Notes: generated by a model not told the origin, from the letters alone. Numbered from the stretch's first letter, positions 24,950 to 32,885 are shown. The stretch: 34,551 bases of DNA from Tyzzerella sp. (GCA_017472665.1 JAFUOS010000005.1:1-34551), one strand, 5' to 3'. Made by a program: numbers and translations.

Positions 24950-27220
24950 CTACTCCGCACCTTTCAGCGCCTCAACCATATCAATCTTCCTATTCTTTCT
25001 CGCTACCATCCAGCCCACAACAAGTGACACCCCAAACGTCAGCAAAACACTCACAGAATAAGTCAATACCCCCAGCGTCAAACTCAACTCATACTCACTC
25101 ACAAGTGAAGTAATCAAAATATAAAGCACTCCCACGCCCGCCGGAAGCCCAACCAGCACACCAATCACTGTCAGCCAAATATTCTGACTAATAAGCAGTT
25201 TCCCAATATGTCTGTCACGGAATCCAAGCACCTTCAAAGTGGCCAGCTCCCGATAGCGCTCCACATAACTCATCACGCCAAGATTATAAAGCACCACTGT
25301 TCCAAGAACGATTGCTGCCAACACAAAAATCAGCACCATAAGATTCATAATCTCCATAAAACTATCATAAGTTTCCATAATCATATCTTTGTCCTGCTTT
25401 CCAGAAATAAGTGCAGAACTCTCAATGTCCTCAGAATCTTCATCCGTATAAATCGAACTGATATGATAAGGAACCCCCACACTATCCGCGTAAGTATCTG
25501 TCATCACAATGCACTCTGTCATCAATGAACGTAAATATCCTGCCACCTTGACACGATAGGTTTCCTCACTGCCATATGGTGAGAACTCGATGGTATCGCC
25601 AATTTTAGCAGTATCTTTCAGACGCAAACAGAGGTATACGCCGTCATCATCCAATTGTACTAACTCATTTTCTTCATCTACAAAACGAATTAACTGGTTG
25701 TCTGCCTGATATATTTCGAGGCTAATCGTTTCCCCTTCATAACTAATGCCGGAAGATGCCTGCCAATCGCCTTCTACTTCTTCCGCAAGTTCTTTGATTT
25801 CAGCATTCTCTGCAGATTCGGACAAATTGATTTTTGTTGTATAATTGTTGATGTCCTCATCCAACATGACCATAAAATGATCCATGGTATCTTTCATACC
25901 GAGACCACCTACAAGAAGCAGCATACAGCCAACCACACCTACGAGTGTCATAGCTGAACGGGATTTGTGACGAAGAATATCGCGCACATTCCACTTTGTT
26001 CCAAAAGGTAGTTTTTCCCAAAATGGCAGCTTCTCCAGTACACTCTTTTTCATAGCCTTTGGTGTGTATGGGCGAAGCGCATCGGCTGCCGTTCCTTTCA
26101 GCATCTTCTTCACCGATAGATAACTAATCAGAGTAAGCAATAACACAGTAAGCACGAGAATCGGCCAACAGAATGCCGGCATCACCAACGCCCAATTTGG
26201 AATATCAAAATAAGTACTCATCATTCCGGTAGGGCTGATAATAAGGGCCGCGATTCCGTACCCCAGCATAACACCCAGCGCAGTTCCAATAAATCCGATT
26301 ACAAATCCGTAAGAAGTATAATGTCTGAGTATCCGGCGGTCTCTAAAGCCAAGTGCCTTAAGCGTACCAATTTGCACTTTTTCATTAGCTGCAATACGGT
26401 GCATGGTAGTCACCATCGTCAGCACTGCAATGGCAAGGAACAGCACAGGCAGAATCGAACCCATCGTCTTTCCTTCCTCAGCCTCACTTTTCGCTCCGGC
26501 ATAAGCAGTATGCTCCTCTTTTGAAGTTACTAAAATCGTGCGGCCCAGAGCATCCTTTACCTCTTCTTCCAACTCTGCTTTTTCCATATCAGAGCGTACA
26601 TTTATCTGCGGATAAAAAGCAACGCCAAGAACATTTTCTAATTTTTCTGTTGAAATATAAGCAAAACCAAAAGATTTATAATCTGGCATTACCTGGTTTT
26701 CATCAGCTACGCAAATCATGTTCTCGCCACTCTTAACTAGCCCAATGACTTCACCTTCAATGTCAATTCCCCTGTATGTAAGAGTCAATGTATCACCAAG
26801 CGAAATATCATTTTCTTCTGCAAATCGGTCTGACAGCCAGATGCCGTCAGAGTTTTCATCATATTCTTTGCCATCCATCACAAGCATGGTAGAGACGTTA
26901 TAATTTTCCGAAACATTTAACGCAACCGATTTCTTTGTATCTTTGACACCAACATTAACCGACAAGTATCTCGTTGCGGCGTCCACACCATCAATCTCCT
27001 GCACCGCTTTGATGTCTTCTTCCGAGAATTCGGTTTCCGCATAGAGACGAAAATCCGCATACTTTGTATCCGCGAAAAAGGAAGAGGTATCCGCTTCAAT
27101 ACTCTGCCATTCGATATTAAAACCGAGGAACACACCCACACCGATGGCAATCATAATAATCATGGAAATAAACTGAGATTTGTACCTCCATGCGGTACGA
27201 AATAATTTTCTGATCAGCAT
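24950..27220 (-). CDS. ABC transporter permease, FtsX/MacB type with two FtsX domains
   Basis: A 756-residue permease. An N-terminal helix (FISMIIMIAIGVGVFLGFNI) is followed by an extracellular MacB-like periplasmic-core domain (to about 250), three helices of the first FtsX domain (ILPVLFLAIAVLTMVTTMHR and two more), another anchor (SAMTLVGVVGCMLLLVGGLG), a second extracellular domain and a final FtsX domain (FVLAAIVLGTVVLYNLGVMS onward). LATLKVLGFRDRHIGKLLIS and GTLKALGFRDRRILRHYTSY are the coupling segments repeated in both halves. Such transporters work as mechanotransmitters or lipid/peptide exporters. It is 3 bp after its ATPase gene. Substrate unknown. Confidence 0.94.
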   Translation of the reverse strand: MLIRKLFRTAWRYKSQFISMIIMIAIGVGVFLGFNIEWQSIEADTSSFFADTKYADFRLYAETEFSEEDIKAVQEIDGVDAATRYLSVNVGVKDTKKSVALNVSENYNVSTMLVMDGKEYDENSDGIWLSDRFAEENDISLGDTLTLTYRGIDIEGEVIGLVKSGENMICVADENQVMPDYKSFGFAYISTEKLENVLGVAFYPQINVRSDMEKAELEEEVKDALGRTILVTSKEEHTAYAGAKSEAEEGKTMGSILPVLFLAIAVLTMVTTMHRIAANEKVQIGTLKALGFRDRRILRHYTSYGFVIGFIGTALGVMLGYGIAALIISPTGMMSTYFDIPNWALVMPAFCWPILVLTVLLLTLISYLSVKKMLKGTAADALRPYTPKAMKKSVLEKLPFWEKLPFGTKWNVRDILRHKSRSAMTLVGVVGCMLLLVGGLGMKDTMDHFMVMLDEDINNYTTKINLSESAENAEIKELAEEVEGDWQASSGISYEGETISLEIYQADNQLIRFVDEENELVQLDDDGVYLCLRLKDTAKIGDTIEFSPYGSEETYRVKVAGYLRSLMTECIVMTDTYADSVGVPYHISSIYTDEDSEDIESSALISGKQDKDMIMETYDSFMEIMNLMVLIFVLAAIVLGTVVLYNLGVMSYVERYRELATLKVLGFRDRHIGKLLISQNIWLTVIGVLVGLPAGVGVLYILITSLVSEYELSLTLGVLTYSVSVLLTFGVSLVVGWMVARKNRKIDMVEALKGAE

Positions 27221-27223
27221 GAT

Positions 27224-27925
27224 TTACCACTCCACTTCATCTGCGCTCATAGGATTAGCCTGTTCCTCGCAGGATTTTATTTTCCCGTTTTTTACACGAA
27301 TTACCACGTCCGCCATCTTGGCGATGCTTTGGTTATGTGTAACAATGACGATGGTTTTTCCGTAATTTCTTGCCATAGAAAGCAAAAGTTTCAGCACCAG
27401 CACGCCTGTCTCCGAGTCAAGCGCCCCTGTCGGCTCATCGCAAAGAAGGATTTTCGGATTCTTTGCAAGGGCACGCGCAATGGAAACTCTCTGCTGCTCT
27501 CCACCCGAAAGTTCTGACGGGAAGTTTTGCAAATGGTCTGAAAGCCCAACATCTTCAATCATCTTTTTCGGTTCGATGGCATCTTTGGAAATTTCTTTTA
27601 CCAGCGCCACATTTTCGTATACTGTTAGCGTAGGAATCAGGTTGTAAAATTGGAACACAAATCCTACTGTAGATGCGCGGTAGTCCGCAAGTTCATTATT
27701 GGTAAGTGTGGAAATATCCTTGCCGTTTACCTTGATAGTCCCGCTTGTAGGGCTGTCAAGACCTCCAAGCATGTTCAGAAGTGTACTTTTCCCCGCACCA
27801 CTTGGTCCGAGAATGACGACAAATTTACCTTCATCCAGAGTGAAATTCACTCCGTCCAGCGCTTTTAATTCATGATCTCCGCTTGTATAAATACGGGTTA
27901 CGTCCTTAAATTCTACGATAGCCAT
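27224..27925 (-). CDS. ABC transporter ATP-binding protein, LolD/MacB type
   Basis: A 233-residue ATPase (start ATG at 27925, [19 protein letters not shown], with GGAGGAAAG upstream). Walker A is GPSGAGKST, the signature [14 protein letters not shown], Walker [14 protein letters not shown], and the switch His lies in [23 protein letters not shown] is typical of the LolD/MacB subfamily. It pairs with the FtsX-type permease immediately downstream. Its own promoter has almost no room, because the feo-side hairpin ends about 25 bp before the start. Confidence 0.95.
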   Translation of the reverse strand: MAIVEFKDVTRIYTSGDHELKALDGVNFTLDEGKFVVILGPSGAGKSTLLNMLGGLDSPTSGTIKVNGKDISTLTNNELADYRASTVGFVFQFYNLIPTLTVYENVALVKEISKDAIEPKKMIEDVGLSDHLQNFPSELSGGEQQRVSIARALAKNPKILLCDEPTGALDSETGVLVLKLLLSMARNYGKTIVIVTHNQSIAKMADVVIRVKNGKIKSCEEQANPMSADEVEW

Positions 27926-27954
27926 ATTTCTTTCCTCCATATATGTTTCACGAA

Positions 27955-28004
27955 AAAACGTTCGTAAAGAATGTTATCAAGAACTCTTTCTTACGAACGT
28001 TTTT
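27955..28004 (-). terminator. long hairpin terminator/attenuator between feo genes and ABC genes
   Basis: AAAACGTTCGTAA...TTACGAACGTTTT: the arms at 27955-27970 and 27985-28004 pair over more than 12 bp around a 20-base centre, and a run of T follows on the minus strand. It lies 17 bp after the Cys-rich protein gene and just before the ABC ATPase. It can end the feo transcript or attenuate read-through. Confidence 0.7.
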
Positions 28005-28020
28005 AATCGTCTAATGATAT

Positions 28021-28239
28021 TTACTTTTTCGTATCAGCATGACAGCAGCAATCTTCCTTGCTCTCACTCTCGCTTCCACAGCCACAGCTGCATCCTGAAG
28101 ACGCCTTGTGACTCTGTGAGCAATTTCCACCTGCTGGGCAACCGATACATTTCGCTCCGCTTTTTTTCGCTTTTCTTATGTAACCTACTGCCGCTCCGAT
28201 AATAACCAGGAGAACTACTACAATAATGAAATCTGTCAT
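28021..28239 (-). CDS. FeoB-associated Cys-rich membrane protein
   Basis: A 72-residue protein: one N-terminal membrane helix (DFIIVVVLLVIIGAAVGYIR) and a Cys-rich tail (GAKCIGCPAGGNC, SGCSCGCGS, DCCCHADTKK; nine Cys and two His). This is the FeoB-associated Cys-rich family that sits beside FeoB in many Clostridia; it may bind iron or an Fe-S cluster at the pore, but no activity is established to my knowledge. It lies 21 bp after feoB. Confidence 0.92.
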   Translation of the reverse strand: MTDFIIVVVLLVIIGAAVGYIRKAKKSGAKCIGCPAGGNCSQSHKASSGCSCGCGSESESKEDCCCHADTKK

Positions 28240-28260
28240 ACGGATACCTCCTTATATTTT

Positions 28261-30273
28261 TTATGATGTAGCGTTTTTCAAAGCATATTCTGCTTTTAAT
28301 TTTGCATCTGTTCTCTTACTCAACCAAACTACGATAGCTACAAGAACAAGCACTGCAATTAATCCAGGAACAAAACCTGCACCTAAGTGACCTTCTGTAA
28401 TCAATGTACCAATCTGGTATACCAGGAATGCTACTACATAACCTGTTCCTAACTGGAATGCGATGCCGCCCCATAACCATTTTTTATCCTGCATTTCTGA
28501 GTTCATAGCACCCAAAGCTGCGAAACATGGTGGTGTGAAAAGGTTGAACATTAAGTAAGCAAGAGCTGCAACTGCTGTAATACCCATTGTAGTTGCTACG
28601 TCAGCACCTGCACCCTCTACCATTTCAAGTGCATCTGTGTTAATTAAGTTGGTAATTCCATATGTAACAGCCAATGTACCAACAACATTTTCTTTTGCAA
28701 TAAATCCTGTAACTGCTGCTGCTGCCAACTGCCAAGCTGCAACTCCTACGATAGGAACTAATAATACAGCGATTGGAGAAGCGATTGTTCCAAGGATAGA
28801 TGTAGCTTCTGCACCTTCTTCAACAACCTGTAAGCTCCAGTTAAATGTAGACATAATCTGTACTACTGCGTTACATACAAGAATGATTGTACCAGCTTTC
28901 ACAATATATGCCCAGCCACGTGAACACATAGAAACAAATGCTCTCCATAAACTTGGAAGTTTGTATTCTGGAAGTTCCATGATGAAGAATGATTTTCTAT
29001 ATTTGTATCCTGTAATCTTGTTTACTAATAAAGCACCTACTAAAATAAGCACGATACCTACAAAGTACATTGCTGTTCCAACCCAAGGAGTATTTGGGAA
29101 GAATGCACCTGCAAATAATGCGATAACTGGAAGTTTTGCTCCACAAGGCATAAATGGTGTGAGCATTGCTGTCGCTCTACGTTCTCTTGTGTTACGGATT
29201 GTACGGCAAGCCATAATACCAGGAATTGCACACCCTGTACCAATTACCATAGGGATCACTGATTTTCCTGAAAGACCAACTCTCTTGAAGATAGGGTCAA
29301 GTACAACAGTTGCACGTGCCATATATCCACAGTCTTCCAATAAAGCAATGAGGAAATACATTACCATTACAAGTGGAAGGAAACCAACAACGGCACCTAC
29401 ACCACCGATGATACCATCAACTAAAAGTGCCTGTAAGAACGGATTTGCATTTTCTACTAAACCTGCAACCCATTCTTGGAATGTTTCAATCCAGCCAACT
29501 AACCAGTCAGCAATCCATGTTCCGACTGTTGATTGTGATATGTAGAATACTAAGAACATAACAACAACAAAAATAGGAATACCTACAATCGGATGTGTAA
29601 GAACTGCATCAATCTTATCTTGTTTGTTCTTGTCTTTTGTTAATACTTTACGTGTTTCAACGTCTTTTACAATTTTATTTACAAATTCGAAACGTTTTCT
29701 GTCAGCAGCTTCTACAACAGCCTTATCATTCAAGTCGATGTCTCCCTGTACGTAAGGTGCCTCTTGCACTTTTCCTTTCAGAGATGCTGCAACTTTTACA
29801 ACTTCTGCCAAACCTTTGTCACTAGTAACAGTAGAAACTGTCTCAACAACTGGGCATCCTAACTTTGCAGATAAAACAGCCGCATCAATCTTTGTTTCTT
29901 TTTTCTTATTAATATCACTCTTATTCAACGCAACAACTACAGGAATTCCTAATTCCAACAACTGTGTAGTGAAGAATAAACTACGGCTTAAGTTTGTAGC
30001 ATCCACGATGTTAATAATCGCATCTGGATTTTCATGTTTTACATAACCACTTGTGATGCTTTCTTCTGATGTGAATGGAGACATTGAATATGCACCTGGT
30101 AAGTCAACTGCAATCAGTTCCTCTGCTCCATTATAAAAACTTTTCTTAATCGGGCTTTCTTTCTTGTCTACTGTAACACCAGCCCAGTTACCAACACGTT
30201 CATTTCTTCCAGTGAGCGCATTGTACATGGTAGTTTTACCACTATTCGGATTACCTGTTAAAGCAATTCTCAT
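28261..30273 (-). CDS. feoB: ferrous iron transport protein B
   Basis: A 670-residue FeoB, the ferrous iron importer with a cytosolic GTPase. G1 is GNPNSGKTT (7-15), G3 DLPGAYSM and G4 NKSD in VVALNKSDINKKK. The membrane part has the two Gate regions, including MARATVVLDPIFKRVGLSGK, VIGTGCAIPGIMACRTIRNT and FMPCGAKLPVIALFAGAFFP. The ATG at 30273 has AGGAGGAG about 7 bp upstream; an upstream GTG in frame is rejected. A terminator-like hairpin separates it from feoA, so it may also have its own promoter. Confidence 0.97.
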   Translation of the reverse strand: MRIALTGNPNSGKTTMYNALTGRNERVGNWAGVTVDKKESPIKKSFYNGAEELIAVDLPGAYSMSPFTSEESITSGYVKHENPDAIINIVDATNLSRSLFFTTQLLELGIPVVVALNKSDINKKKETKIDAAVLSAKLGCPVVETVSTVTSDKGLAEVVKVAASLKGKVQEAPYVQGDIDLNDKAVVEAADRKRFEFVNKIVKDVETRKVLTKDKNKQDKIDAVLTHPIVGIPIFVVVMFLVFYISQSTVGTWIADWLVGWIETFQEWVAGLVENANPFLQALLVDGIIGGVGAVVGFLPLVMVMYFLIALLEDCGYMARATVVLDPIFKRVGLSGKSVIPMVIGTGCAIPGIMACRTIRNTRERRATAMLTPFMPCGAKLPVIALFAGAFFPNTPWVGTAMYFVGIVLILVGALLVNKITGYKYRKSFFIMELPEYKLPSLWRAFVSMCSRGWAYIVKAGTIILVCNAVVQIMSTFNWSLQVVEEGAEATSILGTIASPIAVLLVPIVGVAAWQLAAAAVTGFIAKENVVGTLAVTYGITNLINTDALEMVEGAGADVATTMGITAVAALAYLMFNLFTPPCFAALGAMNSEMQDKKWLWGGIAFQLGTGYVVAFLVYQIGTLITEGHLGAGFVPGLIAVLVLVAIVVWLSKRTDAKLKAEYALKNATS

Positions 30274-30312
30274 TTGAGTTCTCCTCCTCTTTCTCACTTC
30301 GTAAATATTCTC

Positions 30313-30334
30313 TCAGACAATTATATTCGTCTAA
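30313..30334. promoter_or_regulatory. inverted repeat at a possible feoB promoter
   Basis: TTAGAC-N10-GTCTGA on the minus strand, with TATAAT in the centre. The arms resemble the TTAG...CTAA sites in front of feoA and the DUF2325 gene, so this may be an iron-regulator site over a -10 box. The -35 is poor; tentative. Confidence 0.35.
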
Positions 30335-30368
30335 CAAGAGATAGATGACGCTAACCATATAACAAAAA

Positions 30369-30395
30369 TATATGTGGTGAACTCTCACCACTATA
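30369..30395 (-). terminator. hairpin terminator between feoA and feoB
   Basis: TATAGTGGTGA/TCACCACATATA with a four-base loop, followed by TTTTTGTT on the minus strand. It lies right after the feoA stop and would reduce feoB relative to feoA unless a second promoter exists. Confidence 0.7.
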
Positions 30396-30397
30396 TT

Positions 30398-30610
30398 TTA
30401 TACTATAATAGCTTCCGCCAGTTGTTTATCGATGTTGTATCTGCCATCTTTAATGGAAACAACACATCCGCCTTTTAAGTGTGAAATCACTGTAATCGGC
30501 TCTCCACTGTAGCAGCCAAGGGTAAACAAGAAAGCATCTAATTCTTCATCATCTGTCTGGATTTCTTTGATGATGTATTCTTCTCCTACTTGTGCATCTA
30601 CTAACTTCAT
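30398..30610 (-). CDS. feoA: ferrous iron transport protein A
   Basis: A 70-residue FeoA, an SH3-like fold that docks on FeoB and modulates it (MKLVDAQVGEEYIIKEIQTD, FLFTLGCYSGEPITVISHLK, GGCVVSIKDGRYNIDKQLAE). The ATG at 30610 is preceded by AGGAGGAAGCC; an in-frame extension upstream crosses the operator and is rejected. It has its own promoter and palindrome. Confidence 0.93.
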   Translation of the reverse strand: MKLVDAQVGEEYIIKEIQTDDEELDAFLFTLGCYSGEPITVISHLKGGCVVSIKDGRYNIDKQLAEAIIV

Positions 30611-30637
30611 GGCTTCCTCCTGATATTCGAACAATAA

Positions 30638-30651
30638 TTAGTTATCACTAA
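30638..30651. promoter_or_regulatory. DtxR-type operator at the feoA promoter
   Basis: TTAGTTATCACTAA, with perfect 5-bp arms, lies 7 bp downstream of the -10, so a bound repressor would cover the transcription start. Similar palindromes precede the DUF2325 gene. Confidence 0.6.
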
Positions 30652-30658
30652 CATAATT

Positions 30659-30687
30659 AAAATAGCACTAAGTACTATTTGTGTCAA
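30659..30687 (-). promoter_or_regulatory. promoter of feoA
   Basis: TTGACA (30682-30687) and TATTTT (30659-30664), 17 bp apart on the minus strand. The spacer holds another small inverted repeat, AGTACTTAGTGCT. Confidence 0.7.
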
Positions 30688-30705
30688 GTAATTTTCCAGT
30701 TTTTT

Positions 30706-30816
30706 CTATATTCTTTTTCCTTTTTTACTATAATTACGGCATGCCTTTTTTATCTGCCTCATAGACACGCTTACAAGCAATGCAAATCCAATTGCCACAA
30801 ATACATCCATACTCAT
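30706..30816 (-). CDS. 36-residue membrane micropeptide in the iron operon
   Basis: A short frame MSMDVFVAIGFALLVSVSMR followed by QIKKACRNYSKKGKRI and a TAG stop. It has an excellent ribosome site (GAGGAGGTTTCGGT before the ATG at 30816), one hydrophobic helix (residues 5-19) and a basic tail with one Cys, so it should sit in the membrane with the tail inside. It lies between the flavodoxin gene and feoA. I do not recognise a family. It is too short for standard gene calls. Confidence 0.65.
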   Translation of the reverse strand: MSMDVFVAIGFALLVSVSMRQIKKACRNYSKKGKRI

Positions 30817-30841
30817 ACCGAAACCTCCTCTTCAAGCGCAA

Positions 30842-30862
30842 AGCCGCCCAGAACGGACGGCT
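30842..30862 (-). terminator. weak hairpin after the flavodoxin gene
   Basis: AGCCGTCC/GGGCGGCT with a five-base loop, followed only by TTTGCGCTTG. The poor T-run suggests partial termination, letting some transcripts reach the small membrane peptide. Confidence 0.45.
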
Positions 30863-30878
30863 CAACCTCTCATCTTAT

Positions 30879-31298
30879 TTACACTAACGCTTTTCCCAGT
30901 GCCTTGCACTCCTGCGCGTCTCCTTCTGGCGCTCCTGCACAAATCACGCTGTCAGCCACAAGCTCTGCTCCGTCCGCTTTGCAGCGTTCTTCCCAGTCGC
31001 GCATCCATTCGCCGTCTCCCCAGCCATAGGAACCAAACAATGCAAGTCTTTTTCCTGCAAGATTTGCCTCACAATTCGTAAACATAGGCTCAAACTCTTC
31101 TTCTTCCAAAACCTCTGCTCCCATCGCCGGGCATCCAAAAGCAATCGCATCGAAATCACCTACCATATCCGCCGAAAACTCAGCCGATGTCAGCACCACT
31201 ACGTCTGCTCCTGCTTCTTTTGCACCTTCTGCGACTGCATTTGCCATCGCCTCTGTATTTCCTGTTCCACTCCAATATACTACTGCAATTTTACTCAT
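30879..31298 (-). CDS. short-chain flavodoxin
   Basis: A 139-residue flavodoxin. The FMN phosphate loop is SGTGNTEAM (10-18), the isoalloxazine loops are GCPAMGAEVLEEEEFEP and FGSYGWGDGEWMRDW. Flavodoxins replace ferredoxin as electron carriers when iron is short, which fits its place behind an iron-regulated promoter and before feoAB. It is downstream of DUF3793. Confidence 0.95.
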   Translation of the reverse strand: MSKIAVVYWSGTGNTEAMANAVAEGAKEAGADVVVLTSAEFSADMVGDFDAIAFGCPAMGAEVLEEEEFEPMFTNCEANLAGKRLALFGSYGWGDGEWMRDWEERCKADGAELVADSVICAGAPEGDAQECKALGKALV

Positions 31299-31331
31299 AA
31301 TTTTTTCATCCTTTCCTTTATATAAGTAGCC

Positions 31332-31883
31332 CTACGCAGCAACTGTCATCTGCGCAATATTTCTTCCTTCTGCAAAAACTCTGCAATACACCTTAGTACA
31401 TTTTTTGAATCGCTCAAACAATTTTCTCGTCTCACATTCATCACCATAGACTTTCCACAAGCCACAGCATTTACAATTTTTTCCGCCATGTTCCATAAAT
31501 CCGATGACATCCTCCAAGGGATATCCCAGAAACAGACCAATCTCATGTGGAAAGCAATCATATTCTGCGAGACGTTGTTTCAATTGTTCTATGCATTTTG
31601 CCTCTCCATTGTCCTCGTATCCGTGGTTCAAAAGCAGCTGCACTGTACCTTCTCTTTTCAAATCTGCTTCTAGCATCTTTTTTCTGTATACATATACAAG
31701 TGCACGCGAATGTTTAATCTTTAGAACCTCAATATATACTCCTTTCTCATTTAGTTTCTGATTTTCTTCCTGAAGCTGTTTGAAGAGATCATCAATAGAA
31801 GAAAATTTGTAGTTAAACATATTAGCTGTCTTTAATCCTGCAAGAGTAGGTGCGCAATGCTCTATAATTCCATTTTCCAGCAT
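31332..31883 (-). CDS. DUF3793 family protein
   Basis: A 183-residue cytosolic protein (start ATG at 31883, AAGGAGGGCG upstream). It shows the DUF3793 pattern: HCAPTLAGLKTANMFNYKFS at the N-terminus, YVYRKKMLEADL, FPHEIGLFLGYPLEDVIGFM, then the Cys cluster KNCKCCGLWKVYGDECETRK. The family is common in Clostridia near iron or flavodoxin genes. The conserved Cys and His residues suggest metal or heme chemistry, but no function is established to my knowledge. Confidence 0.88.
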   Translation of the reverse strand: MLENGIIEHCAPTLAGLKTANMFNYKFSSIDDLFKQLQEENQKLNEKGVYIEVLKIKHSRALVYVYRKKMLEADLKREGTVQLLLNHGYEDNGEAKCIEQLKQRLAEYDCFPHEIGLFLGYPLEDVIGFMEHGGKNCKCCGLWKVYGDECETRKLFERFKKCTKVYCRVFAEGRNIAQMTVAA

Positions 31884-31896
31884 ATGTTCGCCCTCC

Positions 31897-32178
31897 TTAT
31901 CTGCAATAAGTTTCCAACACATTCGTGAGCGCCGATGCACTGCTAGAGTGCGCTCTGGCAATCTGAATCTTATTTCGTTTTGCCTCCGTCACAGCACTAT
32001 TTACCATCTTATGGGATACCGTATTCGTAAACAAAATCATCAAGTCTGGATTTCCCAGTTTTTTCTTGAAACCGCTTCTTTCCTTTGCAAATATTTTCGC
32101 CTTGCATCCATATTCCTTACAAATTTTTTCGTATTGACAGACCATACATTCATTTCCTCCGATAATTACAACACTCAT
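31897..32178 (-). CDS. DUF2325 domain protein
   Basis: A 93-residue protein with a Rossmann-like single domain: MSVVIIGGNECMVCQYEKIC, then LGNPDLMILFTNTVSHKMVN and IQIARAHSSSASALTNVLET. Cys residues in CMVCQYEKICKEYGC could bind metal. It is first in the iron-regulated operon, 13 bp before DUF3793, with AGGAGGG before its ATG. Function unknown. Confidence 0.88.
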   Translation of the reverse strand: MSVVIIGGNECMVCQYEKICKEYGCKAKIFAKERSGFKKKLGNPDLMILFTNTVSHKMVNSAVTEAKRNKIQIARAHSSSASALTNVLETYCR

Positions 32179-32200
32179 GCGATCCCTCCTGTTCTTTCTT

Positions 32201-32218
32201 GGTTAGTTTTAACTAACC
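32201..32218. promoter_or_regulatory. palindromic operator before the DUF2325 gene
   Basis: GGTTAGTT-TT-AACTAACC, with perfect 8-bp arms, lies 22 bp before the start codon. It matches the TTAGT...ACTAA theme at feoA and is a good candidate site for the DtxR-type regulator coded nearby. Confidence 0.65.
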
Positions 32219-32273
32219 GTTGGTTAAAATAAAAAGGACTATTCATCCTATCTTCTATTTGCTTTCTTTTCGA

Positions 32274-32306
32274 GTTAGTCTTATCTAATTTATGTTAGTT
32301 TAACAT
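32274..32306. promoter_or_regulatory. paired operator-like repeats over the DUF2325 promoter
   Basis: TTAGTCTTATCTAA and TGTTAGTTTAACA lie side by side, the second overlapping the -10. With the palindrome at 32201 they make three related sites in front of one operon. Confidence 0.5.
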
Positions 32307-32325
32307 CACTTATGTTTCTCGTCAA
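32297..32325 (-). promoter_or_regulatory. promoter of the DUF2325-DUF3793-flavodoxin operon
   Basis: TTGACG (32320-32325) and TAAACT (32297-32302), 17 bp apart on the minus strand. Confidence 0.6.
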
Positions 32326-32377
32326 GCCTTATATTCATTTTTTTAAATTTTACCATTTACATTATTTCAAACCAAAA

Positions 32378-32420
32378 TTCACTTTCAACTCGCATTTTAA
32401 ACTGAAACGCACTTTTAACT
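32378..32420 (+). repeat. three direct repeats upstream of the DtxR-type gene promoter
   Basis: TTCACTTTCAACT (32378-32390), CGCATTTTAAACT (32391-32403) and CGCACTTTTAACT (32408-32420), the last two each followed by GAAA. They sit directly upstream of the -35 box, as activator sites often do. Confidence 0.5.
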
Positions 32421-32426
32421 GAAATC

Positions 32427-32455
32427 TTGTATTTTGAAAAAACCAATGTTATAAT
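32427..32455 (+). promoter_or_regulatory. promoter of the DtxR-type regulator gene
   Basis: TTGTAT (32427-32432) and TATAAT (32450-32455), 17 bp apart on the plus strand. A perfect palindrome AAGTTAACTT follows near 32476 and could be an operator. Confidence 0.7.
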
Positions 32456-32504
32456 GGATTAAACTCAAAATAGTTGAAGTTAACTTTGAACAAAGGAGGA
32501 TCCT

Positions 32505-32885
32505 ATGCGTAACAACAAATCTTCTGAAGACTATTTAGAAACGATTTTACTACTCAGCAAAAAATTACCTGTAGTGCGTTCTGTTGACATTGCAGTTGAA
32601 CTGAATTTTTCAAAACCAAGTGTCAGTGTTGCCATGAAACATTTGCGTGAAAATGGCTGTATCGAGGTAAACCAAGCTGGATTTATTACATTAACAGACA
32701 AAGGTATGCAGATTGCTACTGGCGTTTACGAACGTCATACCGTGCTGTCCGATTGGCTGATTTCTTTGGGTGTTAATCCAGAGACAGCGAAGGAAGATGC
32801 ATGCGAGATGGAGCATCAGATTAGTGATGAAAGCTTTCAAGCGATGAAGAAGTTCATTCAGCAGCACGCAGTAAGCGAGTCATAA
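32505..32885 (+). CDS. DtxR/IdeR-family metal-dependent transcriptional regulator
   Basis: A 126-residue regulator with the winged helix (VVRSVDIAVELNFSKPSVSV) and the dimerisation/metal domain of the DtxR family, but no C-terminal SH3 domain. Candidate metal ligands are Asp9 and Glu12 (SEDYLETI), His78 (YERHTVL) and Cys100, Glu103, His104 (DACEMEHQIS). The Cys-x-x-Glu-His arrangement matches iron-sensing DtxR/IdeR rather than manganese-sensing MntR, which has Glu there. AAAGGAGG precedes the ATG. It is divergent from the iron operon and is its probable regulator. Confidence 0.92.
   Translation: MRNNKSSEDYLETILLLSKKLPVVRSVDIAVELNFSKPSVSVAMKHLRENGCIEVNQAGFITLTDKGMQIATGVYERHTVLSDWLISLGVNPETAKEDACEMEHQISDESFQAMKKFIQQHAVSES

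Noticed and set aside
24727-24960. 77-codon minus-strand frame
   Set aside because: It runs through the DnaA boxes, a perfect terminator and the permease stop, with no ribosome site.
28637-29545. 302-codon plus-strand frame opposite feoB
   Set aside because: It is the antisense shadow of a well-conserved feoB, has no ribosome site and no recognisable domain.
32373-32424. Short repeats as a CRISPR array
   Set aside because: Only three imperfect 13-bp units with no spacers; promoter-proximal binding sites fit better.
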